From Bacillota bacterium (GTDB lineage Bacteria; Bacillota; UBA4882; UBA10575): DNA of 60,959 nt. The DNA is taken from positions 1-60,959 of the forward strand of contig JAAYIC010000028.1 in assembly GCA_012735195.1 (NCBI GenBank), in the 5' to 3' direction. Each line of letters begins with the position of its first letter. Positions within the stretch are counted from its first letter, which is position 1. Of the stretch, positions 16,477 to 24,922 are shown piece by piece. The notes below the pieces were generated by a model, which had not been told where the DNA came from, did not search any database, and worked only from the letters and a program-made list of their open reading frames with translations. The translations under genes were made by a program, and so were the position numbers.

Positions 16477-17757
16477 ATGTTTTGGGATAAACCGGTAGAA
16501 ACCATGGAGGAAGAGGCTTTACAAGCGATGCAACTGCGGCTGCTCAACGAGACCTTGCACAAGGCCGCCGGGGCTCCTTTTTATCGCAACCTTCCGGTTA
16601 AGGAAGTTAAGACCCTGCAAGATTTTACCGCCGTTCCTTTCACGAAAAAACAGGATCTGCGGGACCATTTTCCGTACGGTTTTTTACGCACGGACCTGTC
16701 GGAAGCCGTCCGGCTGCATTCTTCCTCCGGAACCACGGGTAACCCTACGGTAGTCTTTCACACCATGGACGACCTCGAAAAATGGACGGACCAGGTGGCC
16801 CGTTGCCTATATATGGTGGGTGTCCGCAGGCAGGACGTCTTCCAAAACACCATGGGGTACGGGCTCTTAACAGGCGGTCTCGGCTTCCAGTACGGCGCCG
16901 AAAAGCTCGGAGCGCTGACCATTCCCATTGGTCCGGGCAACAGCAGGCGCCAAATTTGGTTTATGCAGACTTTCGGGACAACCGTCGTCCATATTCTCCC
17001 CAGTTATGCCCTGCGCCTTTATTCCGTCTTTGAAGAGATGGGCCTTGATCCGAAGAAAGATACCAAATTACGGATCTTCATCATCGGTTCGGAACCCCAT
17101 AGCGAAGAATTGCGCCGGCAAATTGAGGAGCTTTACGGGGTCAAAGCCTACAACTCCTACGGGCTCTCCGAGATGTGCGGACCGGGAGTGGGCTTTGAGT
17201 GTCCCTGTCAAAACGGTATTCATATCTGGGAAGACCGTTATTTTGTAGAGGTGATCGACCCGGAGACCGGCGAAACGGTACCCGATGGCGAAGAAGGCGA
17301 ACTGGTCCTTACCACTCTGCAGAAGGAGGCCATGCCGCTGCTGCGTTACCGGACCGGTGATTTGACCAGCATTATCCCGGGACGGTGCCGGTGCGGACGG
17401 GTGCACAAACGGATTGCCCGGATTAAGGGAAGAGCCGATGATATGCTTATTATTAACGGTGTCAACCTCTTCCCGATCCAGATCGAAAAGACCATCATGG
17501 GGATTCCGGGGGTGGGGAAGAACTATCTGATCGAAATCAAGACCGAGAATTTCATGGACAAACTCTATATCAAGGTCGAAGTGGACCGGGAGATCTTTGA
17601 AGGAACCCTTTCCGGCCTGACCGGACTGCAAAACAGAATTACTGAAGCACTGAAAGGGGAGATTCTCGTCACTCCCACCGTCCAACTGGTTGAGCCCGGT
17701 TCCCTTCCGGTTTGGGAAGGGAAGGCCAAACGTGTCCAGGACATGAGAAATAAATGA
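16477..17757 (+). CDS. paaK: Phenylacetate-CoA ligase family protein
   Basis: The 426-residue protein is an adenylate-forming acyl-CoA ligase of the PaaK type. It has HSSSGTTGNPT (81-91) for ATP binding, YNSYGLSEMCGPGVGFEC, and YRTGDLTSI with the C-terminal RIKGRADDMLIINGVNLFP domain. The family activates phenylacetate and related aryl acids. In anaerobic Firmicutes it often accompanies indolepyruvate:ferredoxin oxidoreductase and an ACT protein for aromatic amino acid use; here only the ACT gene follows (19 bp). The start is ATG at 16477 after GGGAGG. The exact substrate is unknown. Confidence 0.92.
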   Translation: MFWDKPVETMEEEALQAMQLRLLNETLHKAAGAPFYRNLPVKEVKTLQDFTAVPFTKKQDLRDHFPYGFLRTDLSEAVRLHSSSGTTGNPTVVFHTMDDLEKWTDQVARCLYMVGVRRQDVFQNTMGYGLLTGGLGFQYGAEKLGALTIPIGPGNSRRQIWFMQTFGTTVVHILPSYALRLYSVFEEMGLDPKKDTKLRIFIIGSEPHSEELRRQIEELYGVKAYNSYGLSEMCGPGVGFECPCQNGIHIWEDRYFVEVIDPETGETVPDGEEGELVLTTLQKEAMPLLRYRTGDLTSIIPGRCRCGRVHKRIARIKGRADDMLIINGVNLFPIQIEKTIMGIPGVGKNYLIEIKTENFMDKLYIKVEVDREIFEGTLSGLTGLQNRITEALKGEILVTPTVQLVEPGSLPVWEGKAKRVQDMRNK

Positions 17758-17776
17758 TTGCAGAGGAGGTGTGGGT

Positions 17777-18205
17777 ATGACTTACCACCTGTCGATCTTC
17801 ATGGAGAACCGCCCGGGAAAACTGGAGCGGATCACAAAAATCCTGGCGGATCTTGCGGTTAATATCAGAGCAATCTCCTTGGCCAGCGCCGGGGAGTTCG
17901 GAGTGGCCAAGTTTCTGGTGGATAAGGGCGAAACCGCCTATAACGCCTTAAAGGAGCAGAACATTACCGTCTCCAAACGCCGGATCCTCATTATCCTGCT
18001 TCCTGATGAACCCGGCGCCATGCACGGTCTGCTTCAGGTCCTGGCGGAAAATGAGATCAACCTGGAAGACTGCTACGGTTTTGTCATCGACCGGGGAAAA
18101 CAGGCGGCCCTGGTGATTGAGGCGGAAAAATACCCCCAAGCCGAAGGGGTGCTGCAGGAGAAAAGCTACAGACTGCTCTCGGATGAAGAGCTAAGAAACC
18201 TGTGA
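17777..18205 (+). CDS. Tandem ACT-domain protein
   Basis: The 142-residue product is two ACT domains: MTYHLSIFMENRPGKLERI in the first and IILLPDEPGAMHGLLQVLAE in the second. ACT domains bind amino acids and regulate enzymes or transport. This type regularly follows paaK in Clostridia and may sense aromatic amino acids or regulate the ligase (inference). ATG at 17777 lies six bases after AGGAGGT; the in-frame GTG at 17771 is too close. Confidence 0.88.
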   Translation: MTYHLSIFMENRPGKLERITKILADLAVNIRAISLASAGEFGVAKFLVDKGETAYNALKEQNITVSKRRILIILLPDEPGAMHGLLQVLAENEINLEDCYGFVIDRGKQAALVIEAEKYPQAEGVLQEKSYRLLSDEELRNL

Positions 18206-18312
18206 GGGCAAACAGCCCGGACCCAAGTCATAAGTAACAATTGAACCAACCGCCGCCCGCAATCCGGAATATCTCCGGCTTGGCGGGGAATTTCAGGAGC
18301 CGGTCGAAAAAA

Positions 18313-18352
18313 GCGGGAGGCTGTCGCGGATGCATCCGCGACAGCCTCCCGC
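18313..18352. terminator. Bidirectional terminator, 40-bp perfect palindrome
   Basis: Twenty bases starting GCGGGAGGCTGTCGC are followed directly by their exact reverse complement, with no spacer. The plus strand continues with a pyrimidine/T-rich run and the minus strand with six T, so it can end both the paaK-ACT and the sufC-sufB transcripts. The rest of the 319-bp gap 18206-18524 holds no gene. Confidence 0.88.
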
Positions 18353-18524
18353 TCTCTCTTTTCTCTCCTGGTTGTTTTGTGTTTGCTTGTATTTTCCCGT
18401 TCGCCCCAGCCCTCCCCGGCCCTTGTTCCTACCGCCTTTATCAAGCCGGCTGCATCCGCAGGCAAAAGCCGGCAAACGCTCCGGTGAAACCCGTCGACTG
18501 GCCACGGGAACCCGGGCACAGCGC

Positions 18525-19769
18525 CTACAAGGTGCCCATGGAGATGGTTTCCGTCATCTCGTCCACGGCTTTTTCCAGGATCTCGGGGAGTCCGGTGATC
18601 CCCACCTTCATAAAACCCTGGAGCAACAGGGAAGTAGCTTCTTCCTCCGTCAAACCCCTGGCCATCAGGTATTCCACCGCCTCCCGGCTGATCGGCCCCA
18701 CTGCTGCTTCATGGCTCAAATCAGCCCGCGGTGCTCCCAGGACCTCCAGTTCGGGGATGGCCGCCATCTCCGTGTTGGGAGAAAGGAGGATCCCTTTGCA
18801 CTCCAGCAGCGCCTGGGCTGTATTACTCGAAGCCACCAGTTTTCCCCGCATCATAATACGGGAACGGCCGTCGGCCGCCGCACGGCTGACCGCCTCGCCC
18901 CGGGTATTTTCCGCGTGCAACTCCAGGACCGTTCCCAAGTCAAGGACCGTATCTTCCTGTCCGTAAACAATACTGTTAAACCGGGTCCTGGCCCCTTTCC
19001 CCCGTAAGATCGCCCGGGGGTTGCTCTGTAACGAGCGGACGGGTTTAAGGAGAAGATAATTATTGATAAACGTGGCGTCCTCCTCAAGGATCGCCGCGGA
19101 CCGCGGGCGGACGTGAAACTCTTCCGCCCAATTATGGATCATGGTAAACGAGAGAAAAGCCCCTTTCTTGATGTAAAATTCCGAGATCCCCAGATGCATG
19201 CCGGTCTCTACTTGCGGCACAGTGGTACAACCGCTGATAATCTCCGCCCGGGACCCCTCTTCAGCGATGATTATATTATGTACCCGCTGGCTGCTTTCGT
19301 TCTCCGACTGCAAAAGGCAGGACTGGATCGGCCGGTCCACCTGGGCTCCGGGCAAAATCCGTATAAAATAACCGCCCTTCTGGTACAATGCGGCGTAAGC
19401 CGTATATTTGTCGGCATCAACCGGAACCGCCTGCCACCAATAGTCCCAAAGCCAATCATATTTCTCCAAGGCCTTTTCAATCGCCATAATCTCCACCTGG
19501 CCTTTATAGGCCCGGCCCACCTCTTCATAGAGGATTTCCTCGTTCTGTTGCATAAAAGAACCGGCCCGGTCCCGTTCCTCCGGGTCAAACCCGGATAAGA
19601 GCATCGCTTCCCTCATCCGCCGGGAGAGGTCCCCGTCGGCGGTACCGGCGCCGGTCGCCTCTTTTAGATAAAGGGCGGGATCAAAATCCGGTCCAAAAGC
19701 GGACGGCACGGTCAGCGCTTTTTCAGCCCTCTCTCTTAACTGCCTCAGATGCGTTTGCAGGTTGCGCAT
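18525..19769 (-). CDS. sufB: SufB/SufD-family Fe-S assembly scaffold (minimal SUF system)
   Basis: The 414-residue product has the SufB/D beta-helix core and ends with the conserved APRADLSHEAAVGPISREAVEYLMARG region. With SufC it forms the two-gene minimal SUF (SufBC, also called SmsBC) scaffold of many archaea and anaerobic bacteria, which assembles Fe-S clusters. ATG at 19769 with GAGGGGTG in front lies inside the end of sufC, so the two genes overlap by 25 bp and are translationally coupled. No sufS, sufU or sufE is in the window. Confidence 0.88.
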   Translation of the reverse strand: MRNLQTHLRQLRERAEKALTVPSAFGPDFDPALYLKEATGAGTADGDLSRRMREAMLLSGFDPEERDRAGSFMQQNEEILYEEVGRAYKGQVEIMAIEKALEKYDWLWDYWWQAVPVDADKYTAYAALYQKGGYFIRILPGAQVDRPIQSCLLQSENESSQRVHNIIIAEEGSRAEIISGCTTVPQVETGMHLGISEFYIKKGAFLSFTMIHNWAEEFHVRPRSAAILEEDATFINNYLLLKPVRSLQSNPRAILRGKGARTRFNSIVYGQEDTVLDLGTVLELHAENTRGEAVSRAAADGRSRIMMRGKLVASSNTAQALLECKGILLSPNTEMAAIPELEVLGAPRADLSHEAAVGPISREAVEYLMARGLTEEEATSLLLQGFMKVGITGLPEILEKAVDEMTETISMGTL

Positions 19770-20482
19770 TCCAAACACCCCTCAAATCCGCGTTTGTTAA
19801 TCACTTCAAAGAGGTCCCTGGGGTTGCCTTCGCAGACCAACCGCCCGTTGATCAGGACATAACCCCTGTCGGCATTGACATAATTAAGGATATAGCCGGT
19901 ATGGGTGATAATCAACCCGGACTTTGCGCGCTCCTTAATCCTCTCCCCTTTTAAAAGCCGGTTAAGGGCCTCCCCCACCACGGCGATATTCTCCAAATCA
20001 ACACCGGATTCAGGCTCGTCCACCAGTAACAACCGGGGATTCTGAATCATCAGTTGGAGGAGTTCCGCCCGTTTACTCTCACCGCCAGAAAAATTCTCGT
20101 TCAAGCCCCGGTCCAAAAGATAATCGCAATTCAGGGCCTGCGCCAGACTACGCCAACTGGTATTGTACCTCTCTGCCAGCAAGCCGGCCAAATCCCTCAG
20201 CCGCACCTCCGGCAGGGCCGGCGAGTGCTGCAAGGCTATTCCCACTCCCAGCCGCGCCCGTTCATCCACGGAGAGCCTGGTGATATCCTCCCCGTTATAG
20301 ACGATTTTTCCGGAGACAATTTCCTGATCACCCATGCCCATAATCGCCCGGAGCAGAGTGCTTTTTCCGGAACCGTTCGGCCCCAAAAGGATATGAACCT
20401 CCCCGGGTGCGATGGTGAGGGAAATATCCTCCAAAATTATCCGATCCCCTGCTTTAACCGTCAGTCCTTCAACTTCCAGCAT
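19745..20482 (-). CDS. sufC: SUF system ATPase
   Basis: The 245-residue ABC ATPase powers the SufB scaffold. Walker A is GPNGSGKST (about 34-42), the signature is FSGGESKR and Walker B is LLLVDEPESGVD; ITHTGYILNYV contains the switch His. Membrane domains are absent, as expected for SufC. Unusually, the last residues are GFEGCLECATCKRI, with three cysteines in the pattern CxxCxxC, which could bind a metal or cluster; whether that is general for minimal-system SufC I cannot verify here. Its 3' end overlaps sufB. Confidence 0.92.
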   Translation of the reverse strand: MLEVEGLTVKAGDRIILEDISLTIAPGEVHILLGPNGSGKSTLLRAIMGMGDQEIVSGKIVYNGEDITRLSVDERARLGVGIALQHSPALPEVRLRDLAGLLAERYNTSWRSLAQALNCDYLLDRGLNENFSGGESKRAELLQLMIQNPRLLLVDEPESGVDLENIAVVGEALNRLLKGERIKERAKSGLIITHTGYILNYVNADRGYVLINGRLVCEGNPRDLFEVINKRGFEGCLECATCKRI

Positions 20483-20625
20483 GACCCAACACCCCCACCG
20501 CTTTTTTCTCGAAACACCGGCTCTTTCTCAACTGCAAACCCTGCCCTCCGGCCCAAGAAACGTACTGAAGAAGGCACCGGAAACAAAACCGCCGACCGCA
20601 GCCGTATCCCCGGCGCCGGCTTTCA

Positions 20626-21564
20626 TCAGAGCAACATCGCCAGGATCGCCTTTTGTACATGGAGCCTGTTTTCCGCCTGGTCGAAAACGACCGATTGCGG
20701 CCCCTCAAAGACCTCCTCTGTAATCTCCTCACCCTTATGGGCTGGCAGGCAATGGAGAACCACCGCCCGTTCATCCGCCAGCGCCATCAATTCGGCATTC
20801 ACCTGGTACGGACGGAAAACCGCCAGACGCTCCTCCCGCTCCGCCTCCTGGCCCATGGAAACCCAGACATCGGTATAGACCGCATCGGCGCCGCGTACCG
20901 CCTCCTGCGGGTCATCGACCACCGCCACTGTCCCGCCGGTCTCCCCGGCAATCGCCGTTGCTTCTTCCACCACCACCGGTGACGGCCGGTAAGCCGGAGG
21001 CGTTGCCACAAAAACCTTCATCCCGAATAAGGCCCCGCCGTACAAGAGGGAATGGGCGACGTTGTTACCATCTCCGACATAAGCCAGTTTTAAACCGGCC
21101 ACCCGCCCCTTCTTCTCATAGAGGGTAAATATATCCGCCAAGGCCTGACAGGGATGGACCCAGTCGGTCAGGCCGTTAATCACCGGGATATCGGCATAAC
21201 GGGCCAGTTCGACCGCATCGTCATGGGCATAAGTACGGATCATAATCCCGTCCAGGTACCGGCTGAAGACCCGTGCGGTATCGGCAATTGTCTCGCCCCG
21301 TCCCAACTGCAGGTCCTGGGCGTTCAGAAAGAGGGCGTGACCGCCCAATTGCCGCATAGCCACTTCAAACGAGACCCTGGTCCTGGTGGAGTTTTTGGCA
21401 AAAACCATCCCCAGGGTCTTCCCGGACAATATCTCCTGTTGCCCGTGGAGGTAGGATCCGGTCTTCAAATACCCGGCGGTTTTCAGCAGCAACCATAATT
21501 CCTCCGGGGAAAAATCTTTTAAACTCAGGAAATCCCGTCCCTTTAAACTCTGCAAAAGAACCAC
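20626..21564 (-). CDS. argF: Ornithine carbamoyltransferase
   Basis: The 312-residue enzyme makes citrulline from ornithine and carbamoyl phosphate in arginine synthesis. Carbamoyl-phosphate motifs STRTR (59-63) and HPCQ (137-140), the ornithine motif DVWVSMG and the HCLP motif are all intact. The start may be GTG at 21564 or TTG at 21555; the latter is better spaced from GGGGGTGG. A promoter is centred near 21598 at the end of rarA. No other arg gene is adjacent. Confidence 0.95.
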   Translation of the reverse strand: MVLLQSLKGRDFLSLKDFSPEELWLLLKTAGYLKTGSYLHGQQEILSGKTLGMVFAKNSTRTRVSFEVAMRQLGGHALFLNAQDLQLGRGETIADTARVFSRYLDGIMIRTYAHDDAVELARYADIPVINGLTDWVHPCQALADIFTLYEKKGRVAGLKLAYVGDGNNVAHSLLYGGALFGMKVFVATPPAYRPSPVVVEEATAIAGETGGTVAVVDDPQEAVRGADAVYTDVWVSMGQEAEREERLAVFRPYQVNAELMALADERAVVLHCLPAHKGEEITEEVFEGPQSVVFDQAENRLHVQKAILAMLL

Positions 21565-21583
21565 CCCCGGTAAAATATAATAA

Positions 21584-21612
21584 ATTATACATTAGTTCCT
21601 TGGTGAAATCAA
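21584..21612 (-). promoter_or_regulatory. argF promoter
   Basis: TTGATT (21607-21612), 17-bp spacer and TATAAT (21584-21589) on the minus strand; the -35 box overlaps the rarA stop codon. Confidence 0.7.
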
Positions 21613-22931
21613 TTGTTTTTTCCCCGTTCCGCCATTCGTTTGCGGATCTCCTTTTCATACCCCTGGTCACTGGGTCGGTAATAAACCCTGTCTTTCACCG
21701 GATCAGGAAGGTACTGCTGGCGCACGTAATGCCCGGGGTAATCATGGGGGTAAATATAGCCCTTGCCGTGGCCCAAGGCCTTTGACCCCGAATGCGAGGC
21801 GTCCCGCAGATGCAAAGGGATCTCTCCCGTGTCTTTGCTTTCCACATCAGCCATTTCCCGGTCAATCCCCAATTAGGCCGCATTCGACTTGGGCGCCGTT
21901 GCCAAATAGACCGCTGCCTGGGCCAGGGGGATCCGCCCTTCCGGCAACCCGACCATCTCCAAGGCCTGCGCGGCCGCGACCGCCACAGTTACCGCCCGGG
22001 GATCGGCGTTCCCCACATCCTCGGCAGCGGCAATAATCATTCTCCTGGCAATAAACCGCGGGTCCTCACCGGCCGCCAACATCCGGGCCAGATAAAAGAG
22101 GGCGGCGTCCGGGTCCGAACCGCGCAACGATTTGATAAAAGCGGAAACCGTATTGTAATGCTCATCCCCGTCCTTGTCATACCGGACAATCTTCTGCTGC
22201 ACCGATTCTTCGATGATTTCCGGGGTAATATAACGTATGCCATCCGCCGACGGCTCGGTGCTTAAAACCGCCAGTTCCAGACCGTTCAGAGCCGTACGGG
22301 CGTCACCGCCCGCCACGTCCAGCAGGTGCTCCATGGCGCCGGCGGTCAATTCCACCCTGTACTCCCCCAACCCGTTTTCCCGGTCGGCCAGGGCCCGCCG
22401 GAGAATGGCCTCCACATCCTCTCTTTTTAACGGCGACAAACGAAAAAGGCGACACCGGGAAAGCAAAGGGGCGTTCAATTCGTAATAGGGATTTTCGGTG
22501 GTCGCGCCGATCAGCAAAATCGTCCCATTCTCCACCGCCGGCAGCAAGGCATCCTGCTGCGCCTTGTTGAAACGGTGAATTTCATCCAGAAAAACCACGG
22601 TCTTTTGGCCGTAAAAGGCCAGCCTCTCCCCGGCTTCCTGGATCAGCTTCCGGACCTCCGCCACCCCGGAAGTTACCGCATTTAACCGTTCAAACCGGGC
22701 CTGCGTATACCCGGCGATCAACAAGGCCAGGGAAGTCTTCCCGGTTCCCGGCGGCCCGAAGAGGATCATTGAGCCCAAACGGTCGGCCTCAATCGACCGG
22801 CGCAACAGCTTGCCCGGGCCCAAAATTTCTTCCTGGCCGGCAAACTCATCAAGGGTCTTCGGGCGCATGCGGTCCGCCAATGGCGCCTCTTTTTTTCTTC
22901 GCCTTTCCCCGGCAGCCCGGAAAAGATCCAT
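21609..22931 (-). pseudogene. rarA: rarA/mgsA AAA ATPase interrupted by an in-frame TAA
   Basis: RarA (MgsA) is a clamp-loader-like AAA+ ATPase acting at stalled replication forks. The first 352 codons give a normal motor: Walker A GPPGTGKT, Walker B VVFLDEIHRF, sensor GATTENPYYELN, and the C-terminal helical part up to ATAPKSNAA. The next codon is TAA (21873-21875), where homologues have Tyr. The frame then continues without shift for 87 codons with the conserved C-terminus IPLHLRDASH, KALGHGKGYIYPHDYPG and QQYLPD. One base change explains the break. Either the gene is recently broken, the stop is read through, a truncated protein suffices, or the base is a sequencing error. ATG at 22931 follows GAGAGGTGG. 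Confidence 0.88.
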
Positions 22932-23131
22932 AGGGCACCACCTCTCCCTCATGTTATTCGCATTCGCTCCCGGATCTCCTCCCTGCGCCGGCCGCTCGCC
23001 CTACGTGCGCCGGTTCCGCCGGCTTTTCGCGCATCCTGAAAAACCCGGCCCCGGCGATCCCTCTGCAGAATCTCCCAATCCCCAAGAGCCACCCATACTC
23101 AAGCGTCGCCTAAAACTGTCACTTATCAAAA

Positions 23132-23821
23132 TCATCCCCGCGCCCGCACCCGTGTGGCACAACTGATCTCGCCGGTGGGCTCCACCCAGACCCGCCGGGC
23201 CGGCTCCTTTCGCGTTCCCTTAAAATCCAGCCGCCACCGGTCAAAGGTAAAGGTGACCTCTTCCAGCGCCCCCAGGGTCACCTGGCTTCTTTTCGCCCAA
23301 TCCTCCACCAGCTTCAGCACCTCGCTGGCTTTCTGCACTCCCCCGCCGGTCAGGACCAAATCCGCTTTCTCAAAGAGATCATGCTGGTAAGACGGGGTGA
23401 ACCCGGCAAACTCCTGTCTGTCCACGCCGACCCCCTTCAACTGTAACAACAAACGAAAAGGGCCATCCTGCTGCAAGCGGCGGATCTCCCCTCCGTAAAA
23501 ATAGATACTCGCCTCCACCGGCGCTCCCGCCCAGTCAAACTCCTGGGCGGTATAGGCCACGGTCTGCCAATCTTCCCCCACCCGCGCTTGCAACTCCCCG
23601 CATAGCCAGAACTTTTCCCCGGCATAATCTCCTTTCACCGAGACTGTAAACCCTAAATGGTCCGGGAGTTGGTTCCCGTTGGCATCCGCCAAAAAAAACC
23701 GGCCAGGCAAGGCCGGGTAGAACCCCTCCTCCCCTTGCGAGCCGGTTACCGGGGCAAGCAAAAAAATACCAAGCGCAAAAGATAAAAATAAAATTAGATA
23801 CCTGGCAGAACTGTTCTTCAT
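23132..23821 (-). CDS. Exported protein of unknown function
   Basis: I do not recognise this 229-residue protein. It has a signal peptide (MKNSSARYLILFLSFALGIF, then LLAPVTG) and a mature part with many short beta-type stretches (FTVSVKGDYAGEKFWLC, EASIYFYGGEIRRLQ, EVTFTFDRWRLDFKG). The phrase FFLADANGNQLPDHLGF may be a calcium-binding-like loop (D-x-N-x-N-x-x-P-D). The start is ATG with AAAGGGGG upstream. It is placed between rarA and a receiver-domain gene, both on the same strand, without tight coupling. Confidence 0.6.
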   Translation of the reverse strand: MKNSSARYLILFLSFALGIFLLAPVTGSQGEEGFYPALPGRFFLADANGNQLPDHLGFTVSVKGDYAGEKFWLCGELQARVGEDWQTVAYTAQEFDWAGAPVEASIYFYGGEIRRLQQDGPFRLLLQLKGVGVDRQEFAGFTPSYQHDLFEKADLVLTGGGVQKASEVLKLVEDWAKRSQVTLGALEEVTFTFDRWRLDFKGTRKEPARRVWVEPTGEISCATRVRARG

Positions 23822-23919
23822 TGGAAAACCCCCTTTATTGCTGCGTCTTATGGAAGATCTCTGCCGGTATCTGAATTTTCTGTTTTTCTGTGCAAACTCC
23901 TCCAGTGAATTTTTGGCGG

Positions 23920-24279
23920 TTATTTGGCCAGCAAACGCTCGACCGTCATTGTCACCTCATTGGTGTTAAAGGGCTTGATTAAAAAATCCATGGCCCCTGC
24001 TCTGATCGCCTGGTAAATCAGGTTTTTCTGTCCTTCTGTGCTGCAAATGACAATTTTGGCCGTAGGGCTATACCGGATCAGGGTTCTAATCACTTCCAAA
24101 GGGTTGCTGTCTTCCATAATCAAATCCTTAAAAACAAGGTCAGGAGAGATTTCCCGGAAGATCCGGAACCCTTCTTCGACCGTACCCGCTTCATAGACCT
24201 CATTTCCTTCTTTGGTTAAAATCTCCTTAAGAACCAGCCTGAAGAGCGGGGAATCGTCAATAACCAGAATCCTGGCCAT
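23920..24279 (-). CDS. Stand-alone receiver-domain response regulator
   Basis: The 119-residue product is a single CheY/Spo0F-like receiver. The acidic pair is in ILVIDDSP, the phosphoacceptor is Asp52 in FKDLIME, and Lys102 in IKPF and the hydroxyl residue at 80-81 complete the active site. It has no output domain. The start at ATG 24279 follows GGAGGGGGG. There is no cognate kinase next to it, so its partner is unknown. Confidence 0.85.
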   Translation of the reverse strand: MARILVIDDSPLFRLVLKEILTKEGNEVYEAGTVEEGFRIFREISPDLVFKDLIMEDSNPLEVIRTLIRYSPTAKIVICSTEGQKNLIYQAIRAGAMDFLIKPFNTNEVTMTVERLLAK

Positions 24280-24418
24280 ATCCCCCCCTCCTTCACGTGT
24301 CTTTCCTGATTCTATTTCCACGCGTGATTACGCGTTAATTCCTTTTCTATCTATTCTTATTATTTTCTACAAAATTTTAGAAACTCCTCCCTCTCTTCCT
24401 ATTTATGTAAACCGAAAT

Positions 24419-24763
24419 TTACTGCCCGAATTCCGGTAATGATCCGTTATGAATCTCATACGACCAGTTACGCCCGGTGTTATTATCCCAATTGTTGGCC
24501 TCGTCGCGAAAACAAAAATTTAAACGGGAATCATCTGTTACCTTAATCCATGCCGACCAGCCGCCGTCCCTGGTTTTGCGCATGGGGATGGTCTGGACGT
24601 TTGACCATTCCCCGTAACCAAACCCGGCATGAAGATAGATTTTACCGCTCCCGGTTTTGCTGAGCATTCCCTTGTATTTGATGCGGATCTCGTCACCAAG
24701 GGTCACGGGTACCGGTTCCAAATAAATCCCTTCTGCAACTTCAGCCATTTTTTTCCGGGACAT
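24419..24763 (-). CDS. Small carbohydrate-binding-module protein (CBM25/53-like)
   Basis: The 114-residue product is one beta-sandwich domain with GDEIRIKYKGMLSKTGSGKI, YLHAGFGYGEWSNVQTIPMR, GGWSAWIKVTDDSRLNFCFR and NNWDNNTGRNWSYEI. These aromatic and Asn-rich motifs resemble starch-binding CBM25/CBM53 domains. It has no signal peptide and no catalytic domain, so it is probably cytoplasmic, perhaps binding glycogen or another alpha-glucan (inference). ATG at 24763 follows AAGGAGGAAGG. Confidence 0.7.
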   Translation of the reverse strand: MSRKKMAEVAEGIYLEPVPVTLGDEIRIKYKGMLSKTGSGKIYLHAGFGYGEWSNVQTIPMRKTRDGGWSAWIKVTDDSRLNFCFRDEANNWDNNTGRNWSYEIHNGSLPEFGQ

Positions 24764-24922
24764 TTGCCTTCCTCCTTCGCTAGTCGCCAGCGTCTCTACG
24801 CCTGCTGTGTAGAGTATGCCGGGGGCAGCGCCGTCCAGACTCCCGCGCCTGGACGCGCTTACCCTCATATCTTGTACTATTGTACCCAAGGAGGAAGGAA
24901 TAATACCTTTCCGGGGCGCAAA

